Below are positions 50,201 through 56,856 of a DNA stretch of 56,859 nucleotides, piece by piece. Source of the DNA: a virus. The translations under genes and the position numbers were made by a program. The notes beneath the pieces are model-generated. The model was not told the origin of the DNA, made no database searches, and saw only the letters and a list, made by a program, of their open reading frames with translations. Location of the stretch: positions 1 through 56,859 of IMG/VR virus record IMGVR_UViG_3300045973_001145; one strand, 5' to 3'. The first letter of the stretch is position 1; each line of letters begins with the position of its first letter.

Positions 50201-50474
50201 CATTATCTTGATGTTCTGTTTTTAAACCAACAAAACTAACATCAATTGAATAAGGTCCGCCAATTTTTAAATTTGGTAAATTGTAACGTCCATCATCACG
50301 TGTTGTAGTTCCATACTTTGTACCACTTGGAATGTGAGTTGCAATTACAGTAACATAAGGTAATGCTCCTTCAGTACCAGAAATAACACCCTGAATTTCA
50401 GATGTCGTTTCTTGTGCGTACATAAATAAACTACTAAACGTAAGTAAAAAAAGAAAAATTAATTTTTTAATCAT
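47208..50474 (-). CDS. Oar-like TonB-dependent outer-membrane receptor
   Basis: The 1088-residue protein has a signal peptide (about 1-20), a carboxypeptidase-regulatory-like domain (about 25-110), a plug domain (VEVVVTAVND-like segment, GRSNQYNNMTVDGANFNN, VSPYDVKQGGFAGTGVNTVTK, in part) and a long beta-barrel ending in an aromatic (GIKYLFN). This is the full architecture of Bacteroidota Oar/SusC-type receptors. It has its own terminator and phage genes on both sides. Codons are richer in G/C than nearby genes, which suggests recent acquisition from a host. It may replace or mask the phage receptor. Confidence 0.9.
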   Translation of the reverse strand: MIKKLIFLFLLTFSSLFMYAQETTSEIQGVISGTEGALPYVTVIATHIPSGTKYGTTTRDDGRYNLPNLKIGGPYSIDVSFVGLKTEHQDNVMLYLGQTFKANFVMKVESTEVGEVVVTAVNDKSFSSSRTGSQELITRTQVDRLPTINRSIQDFVKLEPTSNGLNIGGRSNQYNNMTVDGANFNNSFGLSSILGGQTGAQPISLEAIEQIQVNVSPYDVKQGGFAGTGVNTVTKSGTNKFIGSIYQYSRNQNYLGYEVGPTTVTKTPFDYSIKGFSLGGPIIKDKLFFFVSGEQSKQNAPATSMQASDASHAAGGNYSQANADTLKVLSSFLKTKYGYDPGSFQGYSFQTNSDKITAKLDWNINSKNTFTLKYNYLKSSSDQYASTSRPGTGQTTGGQPGTYSMPFFGSGYVINNNFNILIAELNTHFNNSLSNKLQIGYTALRDFRSPHSSSATMPLVDILNNGNIYTSFGYEMYTYNNKLNTDVYQLNDILTYYKGSHELTVGTQNSIKKYQNAFAPGYEGVYQFNSLTDFYNSAKNGTANAKSYYLQYSALPGGAFPWANAGSTELSQFIQDKWKVTNDFTLTAGLRLDETLYKQAMTDNPDFDALKFKDGSTYNIGKAPMNNVIISPRLGFNWNPFGDKTLQVRGGSGIFAGPPPFVWISNQASNNGIQFGSFTKSKIAFNSDPTTYLPTAGAPNSSYSTALVSSNFKYPTAWKSSIAIDKKLEAGWLIGAEYNYTQDINAVYYSNINLNESNGFALGGVDNRMRYLTTANTNKYYSGTPTATLTNPNIGNAILMSNSSQGYTYTLTGKVQRTTENLSYGVAYTRSVSKNTAEGGSTASSLWSAAPVANQDPNSVNLGYASYYQPNRVIANFAYKLNEGENLSTSVGAIYELANNGVNSYTYNGDLNGDGNSGNDLMYIPKTITDINLVKVGSGGLGTGTSTDTRTSAQIWSQLDAFISNSTYLNTHRGQYAKRNAAVAPYYSKLDLNITQDLKIKVGNSTNTLRFSLDMINAGNFINRDWGVVRIPTATNIIKYEGLSADGKTPSFSLPFQTGTTPFTQPYQNSTSISSRWQMMFGIKYLFN

Positions 50475-50589
50475 ATTATTTACATTTTTTTTTATAATAT
50501 TCCTAAGAATATGTTTTTTTTATAAAAAAAATAGTTGTTTGTTTATATTAAAATTGATATATAATGATTAATTTTTGTTAATTTTACAA

Positions 50590-51792
50590 TTAAATATCAT
50601 TGAGAATCTTAATTGCTTTATTTGCAGCATTTACCCATGAGAATTCGGTTCTTATTAATTCTGAATCTTTAAGTGCGATTTCTTTATATTTCCAATAATT
50701 GGTATAAACATCTCTCATTATTTTTGATAAATCATCAAAATCTGGCTGATAATAATTCCCAACAAATCCTGGTATAGCCTTTTCTCCTAAAATTTTAACT
50801 GGATGCCCTTTACCTTTTGCATATTCTAATTGGGCACTACAATTAGAATATATTGATGGTGTACCACAAGCCATAGCTTCTATTAATGGAAGATTAAACC
50901 CCTCTGATCTTGAACAAGATAAGAAAACATGACCATTTCTTAAATAATTAATATAATCTTGTCTTGCTAAGAAATGAAGAACTTTTAATCTATCATCTTT
51001 AAAATTAAAATGATTTAATCTTTCTTCGGTAGTTTTCATACCATCAACTGCATAATCAGCATTATCCACAGCTAATATAAGATCAACAGGCTCATTTTTA
51101 TTAAATGTTTTAAGGAATGTTTGAATAATTTCAGTTGTTGATTTTCTATATTCCCATCTACCAAAGAGTATAAATTTGAATTTATTATCTTTATACATAT
51201 TTAAATTATAATTAAAATAATCTGGATTAAATATATTACCATCAACAGCTTCAGGTATAACAAAAACTTTATTTGCAGGATAACCTTGATTTATAATACA
51301 TTGTTTTTGCCATTCAGATGGACACCAAAATTGATCAAATTTTTTAAGTATTTCGAAAAAATTATTATCGTATAATGTTGATTCCCAAACATTGTAAGCA
51401 ATTTTGAAACCTTTATATTTTTCCATTTGATGAAAATATGGATGATCTGTTTCACTAAGAATAATATCAATAATATTTTCTTGACTATATTTTTTAAGAT
51501 ATTCATTACCATCATTAATTTCATAATCACAAATTCCTGTATCACAATATAATGTTTGTTCACATAATAATGATCTCTGATAATCAGTTATATACAATTC
51601 GTGTTTATGTGGATCATTATAACGACCATAGATGTTTTTTGGTCCTAAGCCAATCCAACTTTTTCCTATTGTAAAATTTCTAAGTTTTAAATCTATTTTT
51701 TGACTTAATGCTGTGAAAAAATCTCTTGCGTGAGCGTTATAGCCAGTTTGCCCAATAAAGCTTGTGTGACCTTTTACGAAATAATTATTCAT
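50590..51792 (-). CDS. GT4-type glycosyltransferase
   Basis: The 400-residue protein has the C-terminal half of GT-B glycosyltransferases: FILFGRWEYRKST near residue 208 and SCSRSEGFNLPLIEAMACGTPSI near 295, with the E-x7-E motif. It would transfer a sugar from a nucleotide-sugar donor. Its start overlaps the tagged gene upstream by 8 bp. Confidence 0.85.
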   Translation of the reverse strand: MNNYFVKGHTSFIGQTGYNAHARDFFTALSQKIDLKLRNFTIGKSWIGLGPKNIYGRYNDPHKHELYITDYQRSLLCEQTLYCDTGICDYEINDGNEYLKKYSQENIIDIILSETDHPYFHQMEKYKGFKIAYNVWESTLYDNNFFEILKKFDQFWCPSEWQKQCIINQGYPANKVFVIPEAVDGNIFNPDYFNYNLNMYKDNKFKFILFGRWEYRKSTTEIIQTFLKTFNKNEPVDLILAVDNADYAVDGMKTTEERLNHFNFKDDRLKVLHFLARQDYINYLRNGHVFLSCSRSEGFNLPLIEAMACGTPSIYSNCSAQLEYAKGKGHPVKILGEKAIPGFVGNYYQPDFDDLSKIMRDVYTNYWKYKEIALKDSELIRTEFSWVNAANKAIKILNDI

Positions 51793-52618
51793 TTCTTATG
51801 CTATTTAATTTTTTAAGTTTTTCTTTTCTATAATAAGAGATGCTTCTCGAATTTAATGTGAGATATTGAGAATATGCACTACCAACAGATGCAATACAGT
51901 AATACATTATAATATGATTTCCTTGTGGTGTTTTTATTTCATCAAATTTAATAAATCCATCAGTATCTGTTAATATTAAACAATGTGTACCTATATTTTC
52001 CATATTATTTTTTCTACCCATTAAAATTAATCCATCATCTATGGAATTGTTAATATTATAAGCTATTGTTCCAAGTTGTAAGATTCCATTACCATCATAA
52101 ACATGTTGAATACCAATTAAATAATTAAGAATATATTTATATGTTTTTGAGTTTGATATCATAAAATTTGCTGGACCTATTCTACCATTAACAGCGATAA
52201 AACTACCAGCAGATATAAATTTTGATAATAGTTTTCTTGATGTTAATACTGAATCATCAGTTTTAAAGTATTTTATATTTATATCTAATCTATTATTATC
52301 TAAATTTTCATTTCTATTTTGTTCACCTAATTTAGATATTTCTTCAATAAAATTTTTTTGTATTCCTGAATTTATAAATTTAATATAGTTGCTATGATTA
52401 TCATCTAAATGATCTTGTGATTTAAATCCTAATCTAATATCAGTTTTAAATGTCTTAGTATAAACTTGAAGTCCTACTGTTGTTGAAAGTGATGATGTTT
52501 GAGCTGAAGGATTATTAATTCTATAATCCATATATGATACATCAATTATGCTATTGTTTACTGGTATTATTGTAAAAAAAGTATTGTTTAGTTCTTCAGG
52601 TTTAATATTAGGTATCAT
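51785..52618 (-). CDS. Hypothetical protein with RKEKLKKLN tag
   Basis: The 277-residue protein has a segment (VNGRIGPANFMISNS near residue 145) loosely reminiscent of T4-type capsid proteins, then a beta-rich end. It finishes SYYRKEKLKKLNSIRNE, an exact tag. The GT4 gene starts inside the last codons. The family is not recognised, and the capsid likeness is a weak impression. Confidence 0.6.
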   Translation of the reverse strand: MIPNIKPEELNNTFFTIIPVNNSIIDVSYMDYRINNPSAQTSSLSTTVGLQVYTKTFKTDIRLGFKSQDHLDDNHSNYIKFINSGIQKNFIEEISKLGEQNRNENLDNNRLDINIKYFKTDDSVLTSRKLLSKFISAGSFIAVNGRIGPANFMISNSKTYKYILNYLIGIQHVYDGNGILQLGTIAYNINNSIDDGLILMGRKNNMENIGTHCLILTDTDGFIKFDEIKTPQGNHIIMYYCIASVGSAYSQYLTLNSRSISYYRKEKLKKLNSIRNE

Positions 52619-52663
52619 ATTATTTTTTTATTTAATATATTATTTAAATGTGTTTTTGTTTTT

Positions 52664-52673
52664 TTAATATATA
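52664..52673 (+). promoter_or_regulatory. TTAATATATA start-proximal motif
   Basis: An exact copy after a T run ends 6 nt before the ATG at 52680. Confidence 0.55.
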
Positions 52674-52679
52674 AAAAAT

Positions 52680-53585
52680 ATGAAAGTAAAAATTATAACC
52701 TGCATTTATTCTAATTTATATGGTACAAACTTTGGAGGAAGAAATGATAGAAATGATCATTATAAATATAGTTTATTGTCAATATTAAAAATAACTGATG
52801 CTGATTTTGTTTGCTATACTTCTAGTTCTGAATATGATTTGTTGTGTGATTTCTTTTATGATAAAAATAAAATAGATAAAAATCATTTAGAGATAAAAAT
52901 ATTTGATCTAGAAAATAATAATTTCAAAGAATTATTAAGTAAATATAAAGATTCGGATAATGTTAAAAAATCTGAAAGATGTTATGAAATTCAATATATG
53001 AAATTCATTTGGCTTACTATGGAAGATATGTCATATGATTATTATTATTGGATAGATGCTGGATTATGTTTTGATGGATTAATACCACAAAAATATTTAA
53101 ATACTGATAATAATAATAAAATTGGATTTAATTCACCGTTATTTAATAATAAATTTCTAAAGAATCTAATTACAATAAGTAAAGATAAATGTATATTTAT
53201 AAGTAAAGAAAATTCTAAATTCTTTTATTCAGATACAGTAACTATGAAACATTATGATAGATATGATTCATCAAGGCATATTATTGGTGGATTATTTGGT
53301 GGAAGAAAAGATATAATGCTTGAAATAATAAAAAAATTCAAATATTACTTAGTGAAAGTAACAATTGAAGATGAAAAATTATATTATGAAGAAGCTATTA
53401 TGTCATTAATGAATTGTAATCATAATGAATTATTTATAACTCTAAATTTTGATACTTGGTATCATCCCGATACTGATTTATATCGTAGTAGAATTATTAA
53501 AAATTTTTCAAAAACTGATAGCAAATTGCTTGATGAATTGAGAAATCACAAAAGTTTCTATAAAATTATAGAAGAGCTACAATAA
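52680..53585 (+). CDS. HtrL/YibB (WlaTC)-type glycosyltransferase
   Basis: The 301-residue protein has the family's YYWIDAGLCF near residue 120, GGLFGGRKDIM near 200 and YYEEAIMSL...FDTWYH towards the end. WlaTC/HtrL proteins are linked to lipopolysaccharide or capsule synthesis. It is the third glycosyltransferase-type gene in 7 kb, so a glycan-modifying set is likely. Confidence 0.8.
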   Translation: MKVKIITCIYSNLYGTNFGGRNDRNDHYKYSLLSILKITDADFVCYTSSSEYDLLCDFFYDKNKIDKNHLEIKIFDLENNNFKELLSKYKDSDNVKKSERCYEIQYMKFIWLTMEDMSYDYYYWIDAGLCFDGLIPQKYLNTDNNNKIGFNSPLFNNKFLKNLITISKDKCIFISKENSKFFYSDTVTMKHYDRYDSSRHIIGGLFGGRKDIMLEIIKKFKYYLVKVTIEDEKLYYEEAIMSLMNCNHNELFITLNFDTWYHPDTDLYRSRIIKNFSKTDSKLLDELRNHKSFYKIIEELQ

Positions 53586-53598
53586 TCATTTTTGTTTT

Positions 53599-53608
53599 TT
53601 AATATATA
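53599..53608 (+). promoter_or_regulatory. TTAATATATA start-proximal motif
   Basis: An exact copy after a T run lies 17 nt upstream of the ATG at 53626. Confidence 0.5.
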
Positions 53609-53625
53609 AAAGAAAAAGTACCTTA

Positions 53626-54210
53626 ATGGAAAAATTTACACAAATAGAAGATAAGCCAATTGTACCAGAAGATGAAGTATTATTTAACGGAAATCATATA
53701 GACATGATTAAGTATAAAGATACTGAAATTATGCAAATTGGTGATAAAGTTGCGATACTACCATATTTTAGAGATGAAGCAACATTCTTAATGAGATTAG
53801 AATATACCCCAGCATATCAATATAAAAATCGTGATAAGTCAAATTTGAAAAGAATAACAAATTATTTGACTGTTATTACAGAAGCAATGGAGCAAGGTGA
53901 AACACCTGAGCAAACAATTAGAAGAGGATTATACGAAGAAGGTGGAATAGTTCTAAATAATTTATATCCATTTGAAGTAGAAGGTCCTTTTTTTGTTGAT
54001 AAATTTAGTACAGGACAAATGTATATTTGCTTGTTAGAATTACCTGTAAATTCATTTCGTCAAATTAAACCACCAACAGATGGCTCAAAAAATGAAAAAT
54101 TATCAAAAAATATTATAATTTCAATTGGTGATGTTAATCAAATTGTTAATAATGACTTACTTACTAAATATTTAATTAGTAAATTAATACAAAGAATAGC
54201 AAATACATGA
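53626..54210 (+). CDS. Nudix-like hydrolase
   Basis: The 194-residue protein has a degenerate Nudix box: GETPEQTIRRGLYEEGGIV near residue 104. The EEGG half is kept but the usual RE pair reads RG. It may hydrolyse a nucleoside diphosphate derivative or be catalytically altered. The next gene starts inside its stop. Confidence 0.6.
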   Translation: MEKFTQIEDKPIVPEDEVLFNGNHIDMIKYKDTEIMQIGDKVAILPYFRDEATFLMRLEYTPAYQYKNRDKSNLKRITNYLTVITEAMEQGETPEQTIRRGLYEEGGIVLNNLYPFEVEGPFFVDKFSTGQMYICLLELPVNSFRQIKPPTDGSKNEKLSKNIIISIGDVNQIVNNDLLTKYLISKLIQRIANT

Positions 54211-54497
54211 GATATTTAAAAACATTTGAATTATATAATACATCAACAGGAAATTATGTTGATTATAAAGAAGGTGATATTGTTGTTTGTGACGAACCAA
54301 CATCTAATCTTTTTTTAGTAAAAGATAAAAAATATAAGGTTTTAAGAATTTATACTTCAATAGAATATAAAATGATGGGTAAACCTTATTTAATAGTAGA
54401 TGTAGAAGATGTTGAAACTGGTGAAATATCAAAAGGTTGGGAATCAACTAGATTTCACGCAATTGTTGAATTTGATGTGGATAAATATAATTTTTAA
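54207..54497 (+). CDS. SH3-like protein with MRYLKTFE N-terminus
   Basis: The 96-residue product begins MRYLKTFELYN and continues as a beta-rich domain (YKEGDIVVCDE, KYKVLRIY). It shares the N-terminal octapeptide with the products at 6023 and 54953. Function is unknown. Confidence 0.6.
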   Translation: MRYLKTFELYNTSTGNYVDYKEGDIVVCDEPTSNLFLVKDKKYKVLRIYTSIEYKMMGKPYLIVDVEDVETGEISKGWESTRFHAIVEFDVDKYNF

Positions 54498-54773
54498 TTA
54501 TTTTTTGCATAATGTTTTTTCATCCCTATATTTTATCAAATAAATCATTTTATTTGCATATTTTTCAATTTCTTTATCTGAATCTGATGCTGTCTGTATT
54601 TCCATTTTTATAATATCTTCGTCCATTTCAGCTTTAACAAATTTTGAAGGATTATACTTTGAATCTTCTTCTACTTTTGTTAGCCATGCTTCATTTTCTA
54701 TATTTTTTGACATTAAATTACTTGATAATACTAGTGATAATGCTGCGATTGTAATAATTGTTTTAATTTTCAT
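54498..54773 (-). CDS. Exported small protein
   Basis: The 91-residue product has a signal peptide (MKIKTIITIAALSLVLSSN) and an acidic, Lys/Glu-rich mature part. It converges directly on the gene to its left. It is probably periplasmic. Function is unknown. Confidence 0.55.
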   Translation of the reverse strand: MKIKTIITIAALSLVLSSNLMSKNIENEAWLTKVEEDSKYNPSKFVKAEMDEDIIKMEIQTASDSDKEIEKYANKMIYLIKYRDEKTLCKK

Positions 54774-54887
54774 AATTTGTTTTTTATTTTTATTTGTTTT
54801 ACACTATTAAGACGGCTAAAATACTATAAGTTACTTGATTTACCGTTAAATAAAAGATAAGGTTATCTTAAATTAACATCACCAAAA

Positions 54888-54913
54888 TATGTTTTTTAAC
54901 TATGTTTTTTAAC
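54888..54913. repeat. 13-bp perfect tandem repeat
   Basis: TATGTTTTTTAAC occurs twice without a gap, just upstream of the TTAATATATA motif at 54939. A weak inverted repeat (AAGATAA-GG-TTATCTT, 54854-54869) precedes it. Nothing else is seen in the 54774-54952 gap. Confidence 0.6.
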
Positions 54914-54938
54914 ATTAGATGTTTTTTTAAAAAAAATA

Positions 54939-54948
54939 TTAATATATA
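54939..54948 (+). promoter_or_regulatory. TTAATATATA start-proximal motif
   Basis: An exact copy ends 4 nt before the ATG at 54953. Confidence 0.55.
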
Positions 54949-54952
54949 GAAT

Positions 54953-55138
54953 ATGAAATATTTAAAAACATTTGAAGAAATAACGCCAGTTGAATATGTT
55001 GCGCCACAAGTAGATCATCCATCATATAAAGCTGAGGAAAAAAAGAAAAAAAGAAAAAAAAGTGGTATTGGAATGGAGCCTCTTATGGTTCTACCTAATA
55101 AAACTAAAGATGCAATATCTTTCAAAGCTAAACCTTAA
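54953..55138 (+). CDS. Small protein with MKYLKTFE N-terminus
   Basis: The 61-residue product begins MKYLKTFEEITPVEY and continues with a Lys-rich centre (EEKKKKRKKSG). It heads a three-gene rightward unit with a membrane protein and the CHAP lysin. Confidence 0.6.
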   Translation: MKYLKTFEEITPVEYVAPQVDHPSYKAEEKKKKRKKSGIGMEPLMVLPNKTKDAISFKAKP

Positions 55139-55143
55139 ACAAT

Positions 55144-55518
55144 ATGAAAAACCTTTGGTTAAAATTTAAACGTAGTGATTTTTATAGAACATATAAAGAA
55201 GAAATGATAGTTGTTCCAGCTATATTAATAATCTTTTTTTTATTTAATAGTTTTTTAGTTTATATGTTTCCAAATAGTGCTTTTTTTGATTATTATAGTG
55301 AAATTGAAACATTATTATCTAAAATAGTAGTATTCTTAGTTGCAGTATGGACCGCACGTTTAGCATTAAGAGTATCATTTCCTAAAATGTATAAATTTAT
55401 GCATCAAGAAATATATCATAAATTTGATTCATTACCAATGGATAAAAAAATGCAATATTCTATTATCTATTTGGTTACTTTTATAATTGCAGCAGCATTA
55501 ATATTTAGTAAAATGTAA
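55144..55518 (+). CDS. Three-span membrane protein, possible holin
   Basis: The 124-residue product has hydrophobic segments near residues 19-40, 57-75 and 104-120 and lies 14 nt before the lysin. Size, topology and position fit a holin, but no family motif supports it. Confidence 0.5.
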   Translation: MKNLWLKFKRSDFYRTYKEEMIVVPAILIIFFLFNSFLVYMFPNSAFFDYYSEIETLLSKIVVFLVAVWTARLALRVSFPKMYKFMHQEIYHKFDSLPMDKKMQYSIIYLVTFIIAAALIFSKM

Positions 55519-55532
55519 AAAAAATTGTTTAA

Positions 55533-56060
55533 ATGAAATATAGAATTGTATTTACTTTTATATTTATGCTCATATTTGGAGTATTAGACTCTGAAAATTT
55601 AGAGCTACGTAATAAATTGATAGTATCTATTGAATCTCAACTAAATGTTCGTGAAACGACACCAAATAGAGGTCCTATGGTTGATAAATATCTTAAAGAA
55701 GTAGGTGCTGATTATGGTAATCCTTGGTGTGGAGCATTTGTTGGTTATAATTTAACTGCATATAAAATAAAAAACCCTAATAGTGCATGGTCACCAAATT
55801 ATGCTAAGCCAATTGATATTATATGGAAAGCAAAACGAAAAAATAATAAAACACCATTAGCTGGAGATGTTGTAACTTATTATTATCCAAATCTTGGTAG
55901 AGTTGGTCATGTTGGATTTTTTGTAAAATTAGATAAAGATGGATATTTTATCACAATTGAAGGCAATACAAATGGTAGTGGTGGTCGTGAAGGTGATGGT
56001 GTTTATAAAAAGAAAAGAGATCCAGATAAAGTATTTGCTGTTTCTAGATATATAAAATAA
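55533..56060 (+). CDS. CHAP-domain lysin with signal sequence
   Basis: The 175-residue protein starts with a hydrophobic signal or anchor (about residues 3-18), followed by a CHAP amidase/peptidase domain: C66 in NPWCGAFVG, H126 in VGHVGFF and E143/N145 in TIEGNTN. It would cut peptidoglycan peptides at the end of infection. The signal sequence suggests Sec export, as in SAR-type endolysins. Confidence 0.8.
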   Translation: MKYRIVFTFIFMLIFGVLDSENLELRNKLIVSIESQLNVRETTPNRGPMVDKYLKEVGADYGNPWCGAFVGYNLTAYKIKNPNSAWSPNYAKPIDIIWKAKRKNNKTPLAGDVVTYYYPNLGRVGHVGFFVKLDKDGYFITIEGNTNGSGGREGDGVYKKKRDPDKVFAVSRYIK

Positions 56061-56061
56061 T

Positions 56062-56319
56062 TTAATTTATTTTGGAAAGTTGTTCTAATTTTATTTTTCG
56101 TTCTTCTCTTATATCATAAAAATAATTGTAAAAATAATATTCATTTTCACCAATAAAATCCTCTATAAAATCTTTTGATGTATTTAACCTAAATCTATAA
56201 GGATAATCATTTTGTATTGTTATAAAATCATTTTGTTCAAACACAGAAGCAATAGAAATGACTTCATAATATTTACCTTTTTTAAATTTTTGACAATTAT
56301 TTTTACAATATACTTTCAT
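56062..56319 (-). CDS. SH3-like protein with basic C-terminal tag
   Basis: The 85-residue product has a beta-rich N-terminal part (MKVYCKNNCQKFKKGKYYEV) like that of the protein at 40569 and ends DIREERKIKLEQLSKIN, a divergent shared tail. It faces the convergent lysin gene, so the tail does not overlap any downstream start. Confidence 0.6.
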   Translation of the reverse strand: MKVYCKNNCQKFKKGKYYEVISIASVFEQNDFITIQNDYPYRFRLNTSKDFIEDFIGENEYYFYNYFYDIREERKIKLEQLSKIN

Positions 56320-56324
56320 GAAAA

Positions 56325-56334
56325 TATATATTAA
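56325..56334 (-). promoter_or_regulatory. TTAATATATA start-proximal motif
   Basis: An exact copy on the minus strand ends 5 nt before the ATG at 56319. Confidence 0.55.
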
Positions 56335-56345
56335 AAAAAGTGGTA

Positions 56346-56603
56346 CTATTTTAAAGTTTTATTGATTTTTATTAGTTTTTCTTTTCTCAAAAATGTAGTA
56401 ATTCCATAAATTTTTTGAATATCTTGAGCAGTATAAAGATTAACGTCAACACTTTCATACTCTCCTGATTCTAATATGCAATCATATTTATTATTCCATC
56501 CAGATTTAACAATTAAAAGAGAAAAAGCATTTGTCATATCAACATATCTATATACTTCACCATTTTGTATTTTAGAAAAATTATATCTAGCTTTGAGTAT
56601 CAT
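56346..56603 (-). CDS. Hypothetical protein with RKEKLIKIN tag
   Basis: The 85-residue product has a beta-rich body, then VNLYTAQDIQKIYGITTFLRKEKLIKINKTLK in outline, like the 44382 product. The tail ends 27 nt before the next gene, so no start codon lies inside it. Function is unknown. Confidence 0.6.
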   Translation of the reverse strand: MILKARYNFSKIQNGEVYRYVDMTNAFSLLIVKSGWNNKYDCILESGEYESVDVNLYTAQDIQKIYGITTFLRKEKLIKINKTLK

Positions 56604-56856
56604 TTATTAAACATTTTGCAGCCCAGCTAAATCTATCTGTTTCAAAACCTGATATTAATTCTAAATTTGTCAATTCAACTTTTGACATTCCATTTATATA
56701 TCTATCTAATTCTTTGATATATACTATAAAAGTATAAGGTTCACCTGTCTTTCCTTCATTTTTGTCTTCTTTAGATACTAAATTAATGACTTCTTGATAA
56801 TATCCAACTCTTTTAGTTGATAATTCATCTTTAAAATTATTCAATTTTAAAATCAT
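56587..56856 (-). CDS. Hypothetical protein at window edge
   Basis: The 89-residue frame starts with an ATG at 56856, 3 nt from the window end, so the true start could lie beyond it. It is mixed alpha/beta with no recognised domain. Its end overlaps the tagged gene downstream by 17 bp. Confidence 0.5.
   Translation of the reverse strand: MILKLNNFKDELSTKRVGYYQEVINLVSKEDKNEGKTGEPYTFIVYIKELDRYINGMSKVELTNLELISGFETDRFSWAAKCLINDTQS

Noticed and set aside
47208-50474. The whole window as a bacterial chromosome segment
   Set aside because: Apart from the receptor and MetK, gene size, overlap and content are phage-like throughout, with gp32, Pnkp, HNH nucleases and lysin.
55144-55518. Confident holin assignment
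   Set aside because: Only size, membrane segments and position support it. No holin family signature is visible.
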